The notes beneath the pieces are model-generated. The model was not told where the DNA came from. It saw only the letters and a program-made list of their open reading frames with translations, and searched no databases. Positions 45,864-57,340 of a stretch of DNA of 64,000 bases are shown piece by piece (position 1 is the stretch's first letter; every line of letters begins with the position of its first letter). The stretch lies in the NCBI RefSeq assembly GCF_026210795.1, contig NC_089441.1, positions 4,464,001-4,528,000 of the forward strand. Direction: 5' to 3'. Both the position numbers and the translations under genes were made by a program. This DNA comes from Rhizophagus irregularis. Its lineage: Eukaryota > Glomeromycota > Glomeromycetes > Glomerales > Glomeraceae.

Positions 45864-47174
45864 CTAGTGCTTTTTTTTCTTCTTTTTTCCCTTATTCTTT
45901 CCCTTCTTTATTCCTTTTTTTTCGTTTTTTTTTACTGGATTAGGTGACTCTTTAGTTACAATATCGTCAATATCGATAATCTTGATTGAATCTGCTAATT
46001 CTCTAGCTTTTTGTTTGATTTCATTCTTTGGTATAATTTCATGAGTGCACTCAACGACATAACAAATATTATCTTGGTGGAAAAGGTAGTTTACCAAAGC
46101 TTCTCTTAAATCACGTCCTAAATATGACATGGACCATTCTACACGAGACCACATATAGATAATACCAGCAGTGTCTTCTAACCAAAAGACATGATCATCA
46201 TTACTTGCAAGGATTGGACGAACATTAGAAATACCATAAAGCTCAAAGAAATTATTAATTTCAAAATTCTCCAAGACATCGCCGCTTGTTTCATTAAAAG
46301 GATAAAAACTTTTTAATATATTAAGAAGTGAGGGAACATCGTGGGAGTATTGTGCTTCAAGATCGCAAGACAATACTTGCAAGGTGGCCTGTCTTTCTGA
46401 TTTGTCGTATAAATCGAATGAAGTCGGATTGGTAAGTTTTGTTTCCAGTATGCTAGATGTGCCAACGGATTGTTCTCGGCACAATTGCCGAAATCCCAGC
46501 CCTCTATTTTCGGGATCACATTCTTTTCCTCGTCTCGTGGGAGGAGATGTTGGTGCTCCAGGTCGAAGTCTTGTCGAAACTTCACTAAACGTTGTTTGGA
46601 TTGGATGTGACCTATTAGCGTCGCCCCGAATGAATAATTGATGATCTTCTGCCGTTCGGACTTCCACATCACATTGATCACTTGTGGAGTTCGATGAGAT
46701 TTTGTCTCCAAAAGTACTACCCATTTCGCTAATTGTTTCTGGTGTTGAAAAAGAAAATTTATCTGTTCCTGAAGAAACCTCAAAGTTCTTGGAATTGGTT
46801 CGATGTTGATCGTGTAATACAGACAGAGAGCATCCCAAACTGTGCTCAGTGCAATAATCGACCCATCTAAAGTTATCTTCAAACAATTCGGGTCTCCTTT
46901 CGTTTGTGGAAAGATTTGTCTGTTGTATCTGGAGTGCCAAAAAATTTAAATGCGTATTTGCTTAAAAATGGCATAAATATATGTACTATACCTGTAAGGT
47001 CCCAGGAACTCGTCGTATAATTTCCTTGACAAATTTCCTCTTTCCAACAGGAGTTCCAAGTACGTCCATAACTATAAGTTTAGTCAGATTGTGTATTACT
47101 AAAAAAGCATAAAAGCAACAAATAAAACTAACTTCTTCACTAGTTCCAAAATCCTTTAAATAGATTTGTGGCAT
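45864..47174 (-). pseudogene. Deaminase-like zinc protein with Lys-rich tail, one frame break
   Basis: Exon 1 is 47174-47133 (MPQIYLKDFGTSEE) and exon 2 is 47071-46992 (starting LWTYLELLLERGNLSRKL). Exon 3 begins at 46928 (YNRQIFPQTKGDPNCLKITL). Introns run GTTAGT...TATAG and GTATAG...CCAG. The exon 3 frame contains WDFGNCAENNPLAHL (about 46500-46460) and RPPCKYCLAIL (about 46390-46365). These are a CAE and a PCxxC zinc signature spaced as in cytidine/nucleic-acid deaminases. Near 46350-46360 the protein-like frame shifts by one base into YSHDVPSLLNILKSF. It continues to a strongly basic end (KKGKNKGKKKKKKH) at 45864. With one base restored it would be about 395 residues. A sequencing error, a recent mutation or recoding could explain this. 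The deaminase call rests on motifs only. Confidence 0.6.
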
Positions 47175-47425
47175 TGCTTGATTGCTTGGTAACTACTTCT
47201 TATAATGGGAATTATTGAATTATTAATACATTCCACGGATTTCCACCTCATTATATATCATATGCATATTGCATTATCCTTTATAAGGTATAGCAAAGTC
47301 TAAAAATAGATTTGGCTAATTAAAGAGAATTCACGCAACTTTTATATAAAAGTTTCTAAATATAGATTTCTAAATAATTACATCATAGTTACATCAATGT
47401 GCTTTTTTCGCACCAATCAGATCAT

Positions 47426-47526
47426 CCAAGAAAAAAAGCACTTGGCACGTGACCATGTAAAATTTGTCACCGTACTGACCACGTGATAGTGCATAATTCC
47501 GCCACCAAAGTGCTTTTTTTTCTTGG
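47426..47526. repeat. Inverted repeat with two CACGTG motifs
   Basis: CCAAGAAAAAAAGCACTTGG is mirrored by CCAAAGTGCTTTTTTTTCTTGG, each arm with a CACGTG palindrome just inside. It lies between the divergent deaminase-like gene and CRN copy 2. It could be a small MITE or a regulatory palindrome. Confidence 0.6.
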
Positions 47527-47529
47527 GAA

Positions 47530-48995
47530 CGCTAGGGTAGTTCTTTGTCAGGAAGGGATCTCAAGGACGCTATTAAGACGAAAAAAGTACTAGAGTTCGA
47601 TAATTTTCCTGCAGATAAGCTCAAGCTATGGGAGAGAGAAATTCCTGACGATCGCGATCTCTTGAGTAATCTCTCACTCCAGGACTCCTTGCAACAAGAG
47701 AAATGAGACTACTGGGCTGGAAACTACCTAAGAAGTATATTCATGTCTTAATCAAACCGGCCGTGTCAACCGACACTTCAAGCGTGTACAAGAATTACTT
47801 GAGGAAGTCGCCTCGCTTCGTGCATTTCCGGTCAAAAATATATTCTAAATACGCACCATGGATGGACTTGTTGATTAAAGATTTTTTATTATGTCTGAGA
47901 AGTAGAAAAATTTCATAGTAAATTGTGGGGAACTAGAAAACCCGCGCCTTCATAACCTGAGATCAAGCAGATATGTTTTCCTATCTTTCTAGATTCTGAT
48001 ATATTATTTGTCAATACTTCTTCTTGCTCTGAAAAGGTCTGATCGCAAACATGGGGTAGTGGAAAAGATATTCAGATTCCAGAAAGTAAAAAACTTCTCC
48101 ACTTTATTCGCGAATCATCATTTAACTAAGCTCTTCATTGTAGAGGTACAAATGGGCGGTTAATATCGAGCAAGAGACCTCAAAGAATACGCGGTATTCA
48201 ACATATGGATGATGGAGGGAAATATTCACCCAGGAACAATGCTTCATTCCGAGAGATATTACGATCACTAGTTACAAAAAAGACCTGGTACCAGAGCCCT
48301 CAAGTTCACTGTAATCATTGGGACTCCCTCAAAATCATTCGACAATTGAACTTTCCCGAAAGTGTGTTGTAATCCCGACATTGACTTTTTTCATGTGGTT
48401 CTGCTGACCTAAGTAGCGATAAGTCCAAAACTGTGGTGGTTAATCTTCTAATGGCCGAACTGAACCTTAGTAAAAAGACGACCTCATTGCCATTAGCATA
48501 TGAGGCGACGAAATCTAACTATTCACACTGTTACTTAGCAGCGGTGTATCATTATACGAGAATGATTTCAAAATCATACCTGAAAAAGCTTGTAGGGCAA
48601 GGAAACCTCGATTTGACGATAGAATGTAGTTCAACAGGCAGGATGGATAGCGGGATTAGTTGAGGTCATAAGATATGACTTTATACAGGGTTTTGCAAGC
48701 TACCGTGCAGATGGAATCAACCATAACATGTCGTAAGCGTAAAGCTGATGATGACATGGATAAAGTATGGGGATCGTAACTGATGCAGAAAAATGGTATT
48801 TTATGTAATGTACGCTTGAGAGAAAGCCCTCGTTTAAGTTATCGGAACCGGTGATTGTTGAGTACAATAATGAGAATATGCAAATCAAGGTGGAAAAGGT
48901 CCTCGGTCATATTGTATGGTTGTTGCGTAGAGGCCTATGGACGATTCACAAAGTGTTAAGCAATCGAGGGAGATAAAAAAGCATAGGTCATCGGG
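47530..48995 (+). pseudogene. Crinkler (CRN) effector-like gene, copy 2, heavily decayed
   Basis: Collinear with copy 1. It has RDLKDAIKTKKVLEFDNF, PADKLKLWEREIPDD and PKKYIHVLIKPAVST at the N-terminal side. Remnants of the effector part follow (around 48220-48340 and 48430-48660), then YNNENMQIKVEKVLGHI-like sequence near 48870. The 3' ends of both copies share a segment encoding HRSSGNL-like residues (copy 2 about 48970-49000). Stops and frame changes are frequent, so no function is expected. Confidence 0.75.
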
Positions 48996-49104
48996 TAATC
49001 TTACACGAAACACGCACACAACGTTTATATGGCAAATAAATAGATTTTATTTTTCATAAAGTAATGCAAATGCAATAATGGCAGTTCCTTCCCGCTATAC
49101 TTTA

Positions 49105-49541
49105 CTAACTATTGCTAATTTCATTATTGATAATACTACTGCTATTACTCGCACTTTCCCCCTCTTTCTCGATCCATAGTGAGATTTTATCCATCATAGT
49201 CTTCCTTGGAATTCTTTGATGTCGATAGAAACTGGCCAATGTGACAGGACTAAGACCGATTTCCGCAGATAAGGCCGGGCAAAAAAATTTTTAGATTCTC
49301 GTGACATAAAATTTTAAAAATGACCCGGCCGGCCGGCATTTTTTTTTTATATACAGTATGTAAAATTGTACGCACATTAGCCAAAAACTTAAAATCACGT
49401 GATAAAATTTTTTTACTATAAAAAAAAATTTCCATTTTTCGAAAACTGACCTGACCGGATCACGAGAATCTAAATTTTTTTTTTGCCTGGCCTAATACGG
49501 TGTACATTTGTGAAGGAGAACACTTCTCTTTTTTTCTTCTC
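49105..49541 (-). pseudogene. C-terminal fragment of an HTH-like protein, split by a MITE
   Basis: On the minus strand, KCSPSQMYTV (about 49541-49500) is followed by the MITE 49271-49494. The frame then continues SAEIGLSPVTLASFYRH, RIPRKTMMDKISLWIEKE and SIINNEISNS with a stop at 49105. The SAEIGLSPVTLASFY part resembles a helix-turn-helix that occurs at the C-terminus of several uncharacterised proteins of this lineage. No upstream exons were recognised. Confidence 0.45.
49271..49494. mobile_element. MITE with GGCCGGGC-type termini
   Basis: About 224 bp. The left end AGGCCGGGCAAAAAAATTT and right end AAATTTTTTTTTTGCCTGGCCT are inverted, as are the next segments TAGATTCTCGTGA/TCACGAGAATCTA. 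It interrupts the HTH-like ORF. Flanking bases ATA/AATA hint at a very short duplication. Confidence 0.75.
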
Positions 49542-49799
49542 TGGTCAAAAATGGATCCAATGCATTTCATACTCATCACTGTACACGTATTGGCCTATGG
49601 TATGCACTAACACGTGAAAATAAACAGTGACGAATAAGGGTGTGACGAATATATTTTTACTTACCTCAGATACTTATGAAAAATGGAAACAAGGAAGTGT
49701 ATGACGGATGTGACAAAAAACAGTCACGTGTTTTTATATTGTGACATTTTTGTAGGGTACGCTGTGGAAATCAGTAACCCTCGAAATTTTTAAGAAAAA

Positions 49800-52664
49800 C
49801 TTGTAGTTAAAAAACTTGGTACGTCGAATCTTATCTATAACATGCTAAAGATATCATGAAATTTCCGACTGTATCTGTTCTCTTGCATACCATAGATCCG
49901 TTCCCATTTTCTGGGAGTTTTTTTCTTTAACATTATATTATTTGTGGATTATATTTTGCAATAGTAACGAGCTCTTCTAAATCGAAAAATAAAAAAATTC
50001 TGGGATGACATTATTAAAGAATGTATCCATAATAAGACTGTATAGGTATACTATTGGCGAACTACTTCGGAAAAGCCTGAAACTTCGGGAAATTTGGTTT
50101 TCTTATAACGCCGAATAATAAATAAAATTGTCGCACCGCAGATTATTAGTGCTAAACCAAGTCCCACAGACAACCCTATTATCGCTCCAGCCGGATATCC
50201 TGGATTGATGGTTACTGTCGAACTAGTAGTCGGACTAGTTGAAGTAGGCGTCAAAGGAGAAGTAGTAGAATTCGGTTGGAACATATAAATCTCTTCCATG
50301 GAATCAATGCCCCACAAATTATTATCGATAGAAATTGCGACATTTTCAAGTATAATATCCTTATATTGGAGCCATTGACCATCTTTATATTGAAGAACAT
50401 TATTATTGATACCAATACCAACAACTGAGGATTCGCTGCTAGTATATATTTGTTTAAGCTTCCCCCCAATTTGAATCCTATTATATTTAAGATTAAAGTG
50501 ATTAAAATATAAGAAATAGATGATAAAAAAAAAGGATGTACTAACCAGTCTTTGCCATTCCATTTAAAAATATCTCTATTTCTGCTTACTCCCCATACAG
50601 TTCCATCAGAAGCTACGGATACATTGATCAATAGTCCTGGAACTAAAGGATAATTTTTTTCTTAGAATGTAAGGTGTAAAAAATAGAAGAACGTGCAAAA
50701 ATTTCGCATAATTTTACTAACCTTGGACCCATGTACCGTTTAAAACATCACCATTAGTTCGATAAAAAACATTATCTGCACGATTAACACCCCAAACTTG
50801 AGATTTGTCACCAACTGTAAAATTAGATTAATTAAGTTAAAAAATGAATGTGTGAAGAGACAATTAATCCTAAAACTGCCGCTTGTAGATTACCTGATAT
50901 CTGGACTAGGGCTCCAGGAACATTAGTCCTATTAAAATTTAAATGTGTAGTAAATTAAAGATTTAAACCGAGTTGTAGAAAAAAATAATAAGAAAGATCA
51001 TCACTTACCATCCTATGCCATTCCACGCAAAGATCTGGTCAAACCGGTTGACAACCCAAACAGTTCCATCAGCTCCTACACCAACATTTACGGCTAAGCC
51101 TTCTATATTGCGCCAAGTTTGTCCTGTGTATTGGAAAATCTATGGGTAATATTGATCGATGAAACATATCTAATTTAATGGAAAAAGTTAAAAAAGGAAA
51201 ATATTTTACCTCATCCTTGAAATTTATACCCCATACATTATTATCACGACCAACGGCAAGTTGGGTAAGAATACCGTCTATTTTTTTCCAACTCATAATA
51301 TGAATTTACTAATCCACAACCGTACTATTTAATAATCGTACTATCAATCTGCAAATCGTACTATTTAATAATGTCAAGAAAAAAAAATGATGATTTCTTA
51401 TATAGTGAAAATTTACTTATAATAGGTTCTTTTTTGGCAAACAGGTGTATTTGTTTTATAGATATTTTGTTACACTTAAAAAAATGGTTATGATTCTTTT
51501 ATAAATTTAATTTATGAAACAAGAGTTGAGTTACACGCTTATTAGGCAAATATTTTAATCAATGAACCTGGAAAAGGCAACGGATTGCTTAAAAGATTTA
51601 TTCATTTTGGCATAGCATATAATATCATGTAATTATACATTGTCGCCCGACAAGATAAAACGATAATTAAATAGACAATCTTTTACATGGAAGGAAGACT
51701 TAAAATATCAATATGGAGATATTTTCGAGAGTTGTAAACAATAGACAATATAATAACTACTAAAATTAATACTAGAAAAATCGAAGTTAAAGTTTTTTCA
51801 GTTTCCAACAGTTGACAGACGTGAGACGTGTCGCTGCTAAATGTAAATGGTCTCTAGATCTTCATGATTGCCGATCTGTTTGAAAAATCTGCATGGATTA
51901 AGGAACAGGACAACTTGCGAGTTACATGCAGGTAAGATTACTTTTGAATTTTTTACTATTAGGGAGATTTTAATAAGGCTAGACACAATAATCTCCTGAT
52001 CGTATGACATGTTCATTGTTTTTTTTGCGTATGATATCTGCTGTGTACTACTGGAACGAAATAATGAGAAATATATTTAGTAAAATTGCAACTATTGATT
52101 TGTCCGGCAACGAATTTATTAAGACTTAAAACCAAATAGATAATATTTAATATATTACCCAGATGTGTGATGAACTGTTAAAGCTGTACTAAAAGAAAGA
52201 TGAAAATTTGGATATATGTGTATATATAACCGTCGTTCAAAGAACTTTTATGATTTTGTTTTAAGAAGACTGATGCTTTGGCATTGTTATGAAATTTTTA
52301 TGCAATATTAGAAGCAAGTTAGGTATAAACTATTTATGAATGTATAAACTAAAGAAAAATATGAATTTTTTGCTTTCATCTTCAATTCAAATCAGGCGTT
52401 ATACAGTATTTACTTATTGCTGTAAAATATTTATTATGCTTTTATTTATGCTCAAATTAATTTTTTCTTATTTTTTAATATCAAATTAAAAAATTTCATA
52501 AAAAATCACTAATCAAAATAATGTAATCATACATGATGTCTCTTTTTAATTTTGAGCCGTTTATCTTTAGACTATAAACTTGATGTTGCCATGTCTTGAT
52601 AACATTTCCTCACATGATTCAAATATCAATGCTAATTTCACTGTATTTTTATGGTCTTACCTAA
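49800..52664. repeat. Segmental duplication, copy B
   Basis: Direct-orientation counterpart of 32217-35301, about 17.6 kb away. The match runs from AGTTAAAAAACTTGGTACG to GTCTTACCTAATA. Non-coding parts carry many small indels, while the tectonin exons are conserved. Confidence 0.85.
50051..51296 (-). CDS. Tectonin-repeat beta-propeller protein with C-terminal membrane anchor, copy B (289 aa)
   Basis: Exons 51296-51210, 51139-51009, 50928-50894, 50814-50722, 50642-50546 and 50477-50051 correspond one to one with copy A and keep an open frame of 290 codons. It differs from copy A by a few substitutions (for example T to I at residue 9) and by three missing residues, in the Ser/Thr linker and the tail (RRYKKTKFPEV instead of RRYKKIKTKFPEV). 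The propeller blades, the membrane segment AIIGLSVGLGLALIICG and the C-terminal FSEVVRQ are kept. Both copies are open while their non-coding surroundings drift, which suggests that both are functional. Confidence 0.85.
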
Positions 52665-52699
52665 TAAACTACATGTACTGAATTCTACAAAAATTGAAC

Positions 52700-53075
52700 T
52701 GAAAATTATTTCCTCAGATGTGAGGCGAAGTGGCTTATCATAATTGTGAATTCCTTTGTAGGTCTACCTATGTAATATCTTTTACTAATGAATTTTCAAT
52801 AGATCCAAAATTTGTTCTCTTTATGGAACATAATTTTAGCATAGTTATAGATAGAAACAGAGGTAGATAACTAATATTACCTAGAATTAAAACCTTTCAC
52901 AGTAATTACTGATTATGCCACTTTAAAATGGTTGAAAACTTTTAAACTTCTCAAAGGATGATGAGCAAGATGGATCATAAAATTCCAGCAGTATGATTTT
53001 ATAATTCAACATTATGCTGGAAAGGCAAACTTGAATGTAGATGCATTATCTAAAAGAAGAAAAACCTTAAGTTTT
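52700..53075 (+). pseudogene. Ty3-type (gypsy) retrotransposon RNase H relic
   Basis: TENYFLRCEAKWLIIIV (52710-52760) resembles the start of the RNase H region of LTR retrotransposon polyproteins. About 130 bp later the sequence continues LELKPFTVITDYATLKWL, ARWIIKFQQYDF, IQHYAGKANLNVDALSKR. This gives the ITD catalytic motif and the final VDALSKR typical of gypsy RNase H. Two stops (LLKG followed by TGA/TGA) and the gap show decay. No LTR, reverse transcriptase or integrase was found. Confidence 0.75.
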
Positions 53076-54222
53076 TAATTGTTTTATATTAATATTGGCA
53101 GATACTAAACCATGAAAAAAGTCAGACAAACTAATTTAAATGGCAATTTAATTCCAGTATATAAAGGATATAATATAGATTTATGAAAATTAATCTGCTA
53201 AAAAGAATATCAAATTATTATCAATATGCAAGTATATACTAGGAAATGGGAACCGTCAAGCGTCGAAGTATTCAGTATAATTACATGATCATCAATAATT
53301 GTACATTTAATACTAAAAAAAATTGTAAGTTAGTGTGCATGTCCATTTTACATTGCCAACCATATTAAAATTTATTCATCTAAGATATCTCATTAAAAAC
53401 TTTCATTTTAACTTCTAAGTTACAATATATAGTACTTTCTTTATTAAAATAAGTGAAAGTTTACTAACCCTTTCTGTTTAAAGTTTTACTTATTTATTTA
53501 TTAAAGTTTTATTGATATCACAGAGTTACGTGTTTGTATATTATTTTTTAGCTATACAAAATCAATATTAATATATTTTAATATAATAAACACTTAACAT
53601 ATGATTAAATTTGTATATATATAACACAAAATTTTATTCGTCGATTAGGCTATAGTACAGAATGACATTGCATTCGAAATGCCTAGAAGTATATATCCTC
53701 ATACTTCAGACAATTAATAATCTGAAAAAAGCAATTTTCAAATTAAATACTTTACCATTATATATAAATACTATTAGTCTATTAGGTTAGACCAATTAAA
53801 AAGTATTTAACATAATATATGAAATTAAAAAGATTAGAGTAAAAATAGCTTAAATAAAGATTTTTGATTGGCTAAAATATAAATAATATAATAATTCTTG
53901 AACAGTCATATAATTTTTTATGAACTCAACCTATTATTAATATTTGCTAATACTAGTATAGTAAAATCATCTGTGATATTGTGATAAGATTAAATATATA
54001 ATATTAAAATTGTTATATATACAGTTAATTCTCTTTATAATCACACTTCTTAGGATTTTAAAAAAAAAGTAATTATAAAAAAAGTCATATATTGTAATTA
54101 TAGAAAGCTTTTATTAAAAATTTTAAATGGTATTAAATTATTTTTTAATATCAATAAATGATAAATTGCTATAAAGTTTTTTTAAAAATTATTTTATTAT
54201 TTATTAATATTAGAAAAATAAT
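53076..54222. other. AT-rich spacer
   Basis: No gene. At about 54018 a sequence TACAGTTAATTCTCTTTATA resembles one pogo-type MITE terminus, but no matching second end is present. Confidence 0.4.
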
Positions 54223-55700
54223 CATATGTGCCGATTTTTGGAATTAGTCTAAATTAAGATTTTTATAAAAATTTAATATTTTAGTAAGATTAACATTACA
54301 CAAATCTAAATTAAATATGTGTTACATATTTACGTAACTCAGATTTAATAAAAAATAAAAAAAATTTTTTTAATCAATATTCAAAAATAACGGTAATAAC
54401 CACTTCTTTTTCCCCATCACTCCCATCACTTTTCCATCATTTTTCTATTCACTTTTATTAAATATGACAAAAAAGTTTATAAGCAAATATAGCAGTTATT
54501 TTTAAGTGGTAAGTAAAAGAAAAAACTTAATATTTTATATACATAGATAAGACATATTTTTTCATAATTTTTAGCTTTAATTTATTGTTTTTTCTTTGTA
54601 AAAAATACATGCAAATAAAAAATAATTATGATGTAAAATAGTTGTAAAATGAATAATAAGATATTCTTTTTTTTCAAAATAACTAATTATATATTTGTTT
54701 TTTATCTTTTAAAATTATTTTATTAGATTTATTCTACTAAAATCCTTAAATTGCAAATAAAATCTTTTAAATAAAGTAAAAGAATTTGGGATTCTCTTAT
54801 GAAAGCATTTTTTGGTAAGAAATAAAATTTTCAGATCGGACTTTATGCAGGTGACAAAATCGTGCATTATTATTCCTGGAGATATGCTAACGTCATCATT
54901 TTACATTCATTTGAAAGCTGAGAATTTGCTCTATCGTAAGAATCAAAGATCAGGAAAATTGGATCACTGGATGAGGCGTAATTAACGATCAAAGTCAAAT
55001 CAAATTTAAAAATTAAAAATAAATATATTAGACGTAATTATTCACAATCCAGTGATTCAATTCATTCGATTTTAGGCTTATTAGATAGACCTCAATTTTC
55101 TCTTTCAAATGAATATAATTTCATTCGTGTAGCTTGCATCTACAGGTATTTAATAAATTTTTTTATATCAGATTTTATCAAACTTATAAAATTTTATATT
55201 AATAATATAATTGATGATTCCTAAACATCTACATATAATAAACGAATTATTTTAAATTTATTTTAAAGATAAAAGTTGGCATCACCTTAGGGAGCAAAGA
55301 TCATTCAAATTGAATCACTATATGTGAAGTAATTAATGATCAAATTTAGATAAAATTCAATAATATACTGAACGTGATTACTGAACAACTAGTGATTCAA
55401 TTCACTTGATTTTAGATTCATTAGATAGATCTCGATTTTCTCTTTCAAATGAATGTAAATTTATTTGTATAGCTTATTTCTACGAAGAATTATCAATGAT
55501 TTTGTCATGAGAGTTATATTTGATCTTTTAAATTTTAATGATATCTTATATTAAAAAAAAATTAAAAATTATATAATTAATTAGTTTTTTTTGCATTATC
55601 TGGTATAAATTTATTATTCTTATATAAATGATAATTTATATTTGCTTTAATAAAATTATTTTTGTGTAAAAAAATTAGATTCCAAGGATCGGCCCATATG
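54223..55700. mobile_element. 1.48-kb element with CATATG-type terminal inverted repeats
   Basis: The left end CATATGTGCCGATTTTTGG and the complement of the right end (CATATGGGCCGATCCTTGG) match at most of 26 positions. Inside are two diverged copies of a ~210-bp segment (about 54934-55145 and 55295-55495). Each is itself foldback-like (ATTGGATCACTGGAT facing ATCCAGTGATTCAAT). No transposase could be read, so this is a non-autonomous or fully decayed DNA transposon. Confidence 0.6.
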
Positions 55701-57014
55701 TTTTAGTATTATTTAAAAATTCTTAAAATAAATTATAAGTCATTTTTTTTTTATAATTACTAAATAGTAAATTATTTTAACCAATTAAAAAATTAATCTA
55801 AAATTTATACTAAACTAATTTATTAAAAGTTTTATCTAAGATTTTTTTGCAATTAATAATATTTTTAAAATAAAATTACAATTAAAATTCTTTAAAAGAT
55901 TACTTGGTTTTTTTTTCTATTAAATTGCAATAAATTAAAATCTTCTCTATTAAAATAATATATTGATTACAAATAAGAAACATTTATTTTTAATTTTAAT
56001 ACTTTTATTTTATTTTATTTTGAATTGATAATAATAATACATATTAGTTTTTAATAAAGTTTTTAAATAGATACCAAATAATCTTACTGATTCTTTAAAC
56101 ATTAAAATTAAAGTATTTAAAATTACATTAAATTTTTTTATTTTTTATATAAATTTTATATGTTTTTTTATAATAGAATTCTAAATATTTTATTTCTAAA
56201 TATTTTATTTATTACTAATGAGTAATGACAGATTTAATTATTTTATTATTATAATCAAATTAATCACTATATTTCCAAAAAAGTAGTTTATTAAGATAGA
56301 TATTAGTTTTTCTTTATTTTGAAATTAGTTAATAAATATCTTTATTTAAGTAATATTTTTTTGAATAGTAATTTATATAAATTTACTTTATCCTAAAATT
56401 CTATAATTTTAAGATTAAATTAAAAAATATTTATTCTATAATTTTTTTAAAACTATATTATTAAAATTGTTAAAATTGTTACTACAGTCGCATCTCCATA
56501 AGTGTATGTACCTGAGGCCTAGCTATGTATATGCAGTTAGAGAGGGTGTGCATTTAAAGAACAGCCAATAGAAAAATTAATAGTAGTAATTTAAGGGAAT
56601 ATTTATTTAAATTCACTTTCACTGGTCAAAAACTAATATATCGGGTAGCAGATATATATCAGATATATACCTGATATGTGTAGTATTAATGCTGAAAATT
56701 GGGTACCCGGTATGTGTAAGATATGTGTAAATATATATATCATATACATATCGGGTACTGATATATATATGATATGTAAATGATATGTAGACGATATATA
56801 TATCCCTATAAAAAATATGTATACAGTTTTTATACTGTATATACGTATTTTTGATACAGTTTGCATTTTTACATACGGCATATCAGTATAATGTACTTTG
56901 CTGAAACTTGGAGTTTACAATCGATATTGATTAGATATCGCAATGATATCATTACGATATCATTACGATATTTTGATAAAAAATAGATTCGACATCGTTA
57001 AGTTAGTCGTAACT
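55701..57014. other. AT-rich spacer with TA-rich palindromes
   Basis: No gene. 56630-56830 contains repeated ATATATATCGGGTA/GATATGT motifs that create a spurious minus-strand ORF. 56920-57000 has GATATC-rich sequence akin to the satellite further right. Confidence 0.4.
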
Positions 57015-57256
57015 AAGGTTGCTTGCCGAAACCTAGAGGTTTAGGCAAGATGGTGTTTCGCCGAAAAGCGAAATTCTGCTGAAACTATATTAAAGTTATA
57101 TTAAAAAACTGGCGAAACTTTGGAGAAAGGCGAAACTGCTGAAACTTATTATAAATGCCGAAACTGCCAAAACTTTGCCGAAACTATAATAAATCTATAG
57201 TAAAATTTTGACGAAACTAATCGTAGGATTTTGAAGAGGTTTAGACAAGCAACCTT
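57015..57256. mobile_element. MULE-type MITE with GCCGAAACT repeats, copy 3 (perfect 10-bp TSD)
   Basis: 242 bp from AAGGTTGCTTGCCGAAACC to GACAAGCAACCTT. It is flanked by identical AGTCGTAACT at 57005-57014 and 57257-57266. This exact 10-bp duplication defines the family as Mutator-like. Confidence 0.9.
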
Positions 57257-57340
57257 AGTCGTAACTGTATTTAATCGACATTGATTAGATCGATATCTCT
57301 GCGATATCGCTGCGATCATTATGCGATGTAAATATTATCA

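Noticed and set aside
45864..46940. Uninterrupted 358-codon minus-strand ORF taken as one protein
   Set aside because: Its first 190 residues are an unlikely Ser/Thr/Arg-rich reading. The overlapping frame is protein-like, carries the zinc motifs and fits the splice phases of the two upstream exons.
54018..54060. pogo-type MITE terminus
   Set aside because: Only one end resembles the terminal repeat and no partner end was found, so no element is called.
56633..56881. 82-codon Ile/Tyr/His-rich minus-strand ORF
   Set aside because: Produced by ATATATATC/GATATGT repeats.
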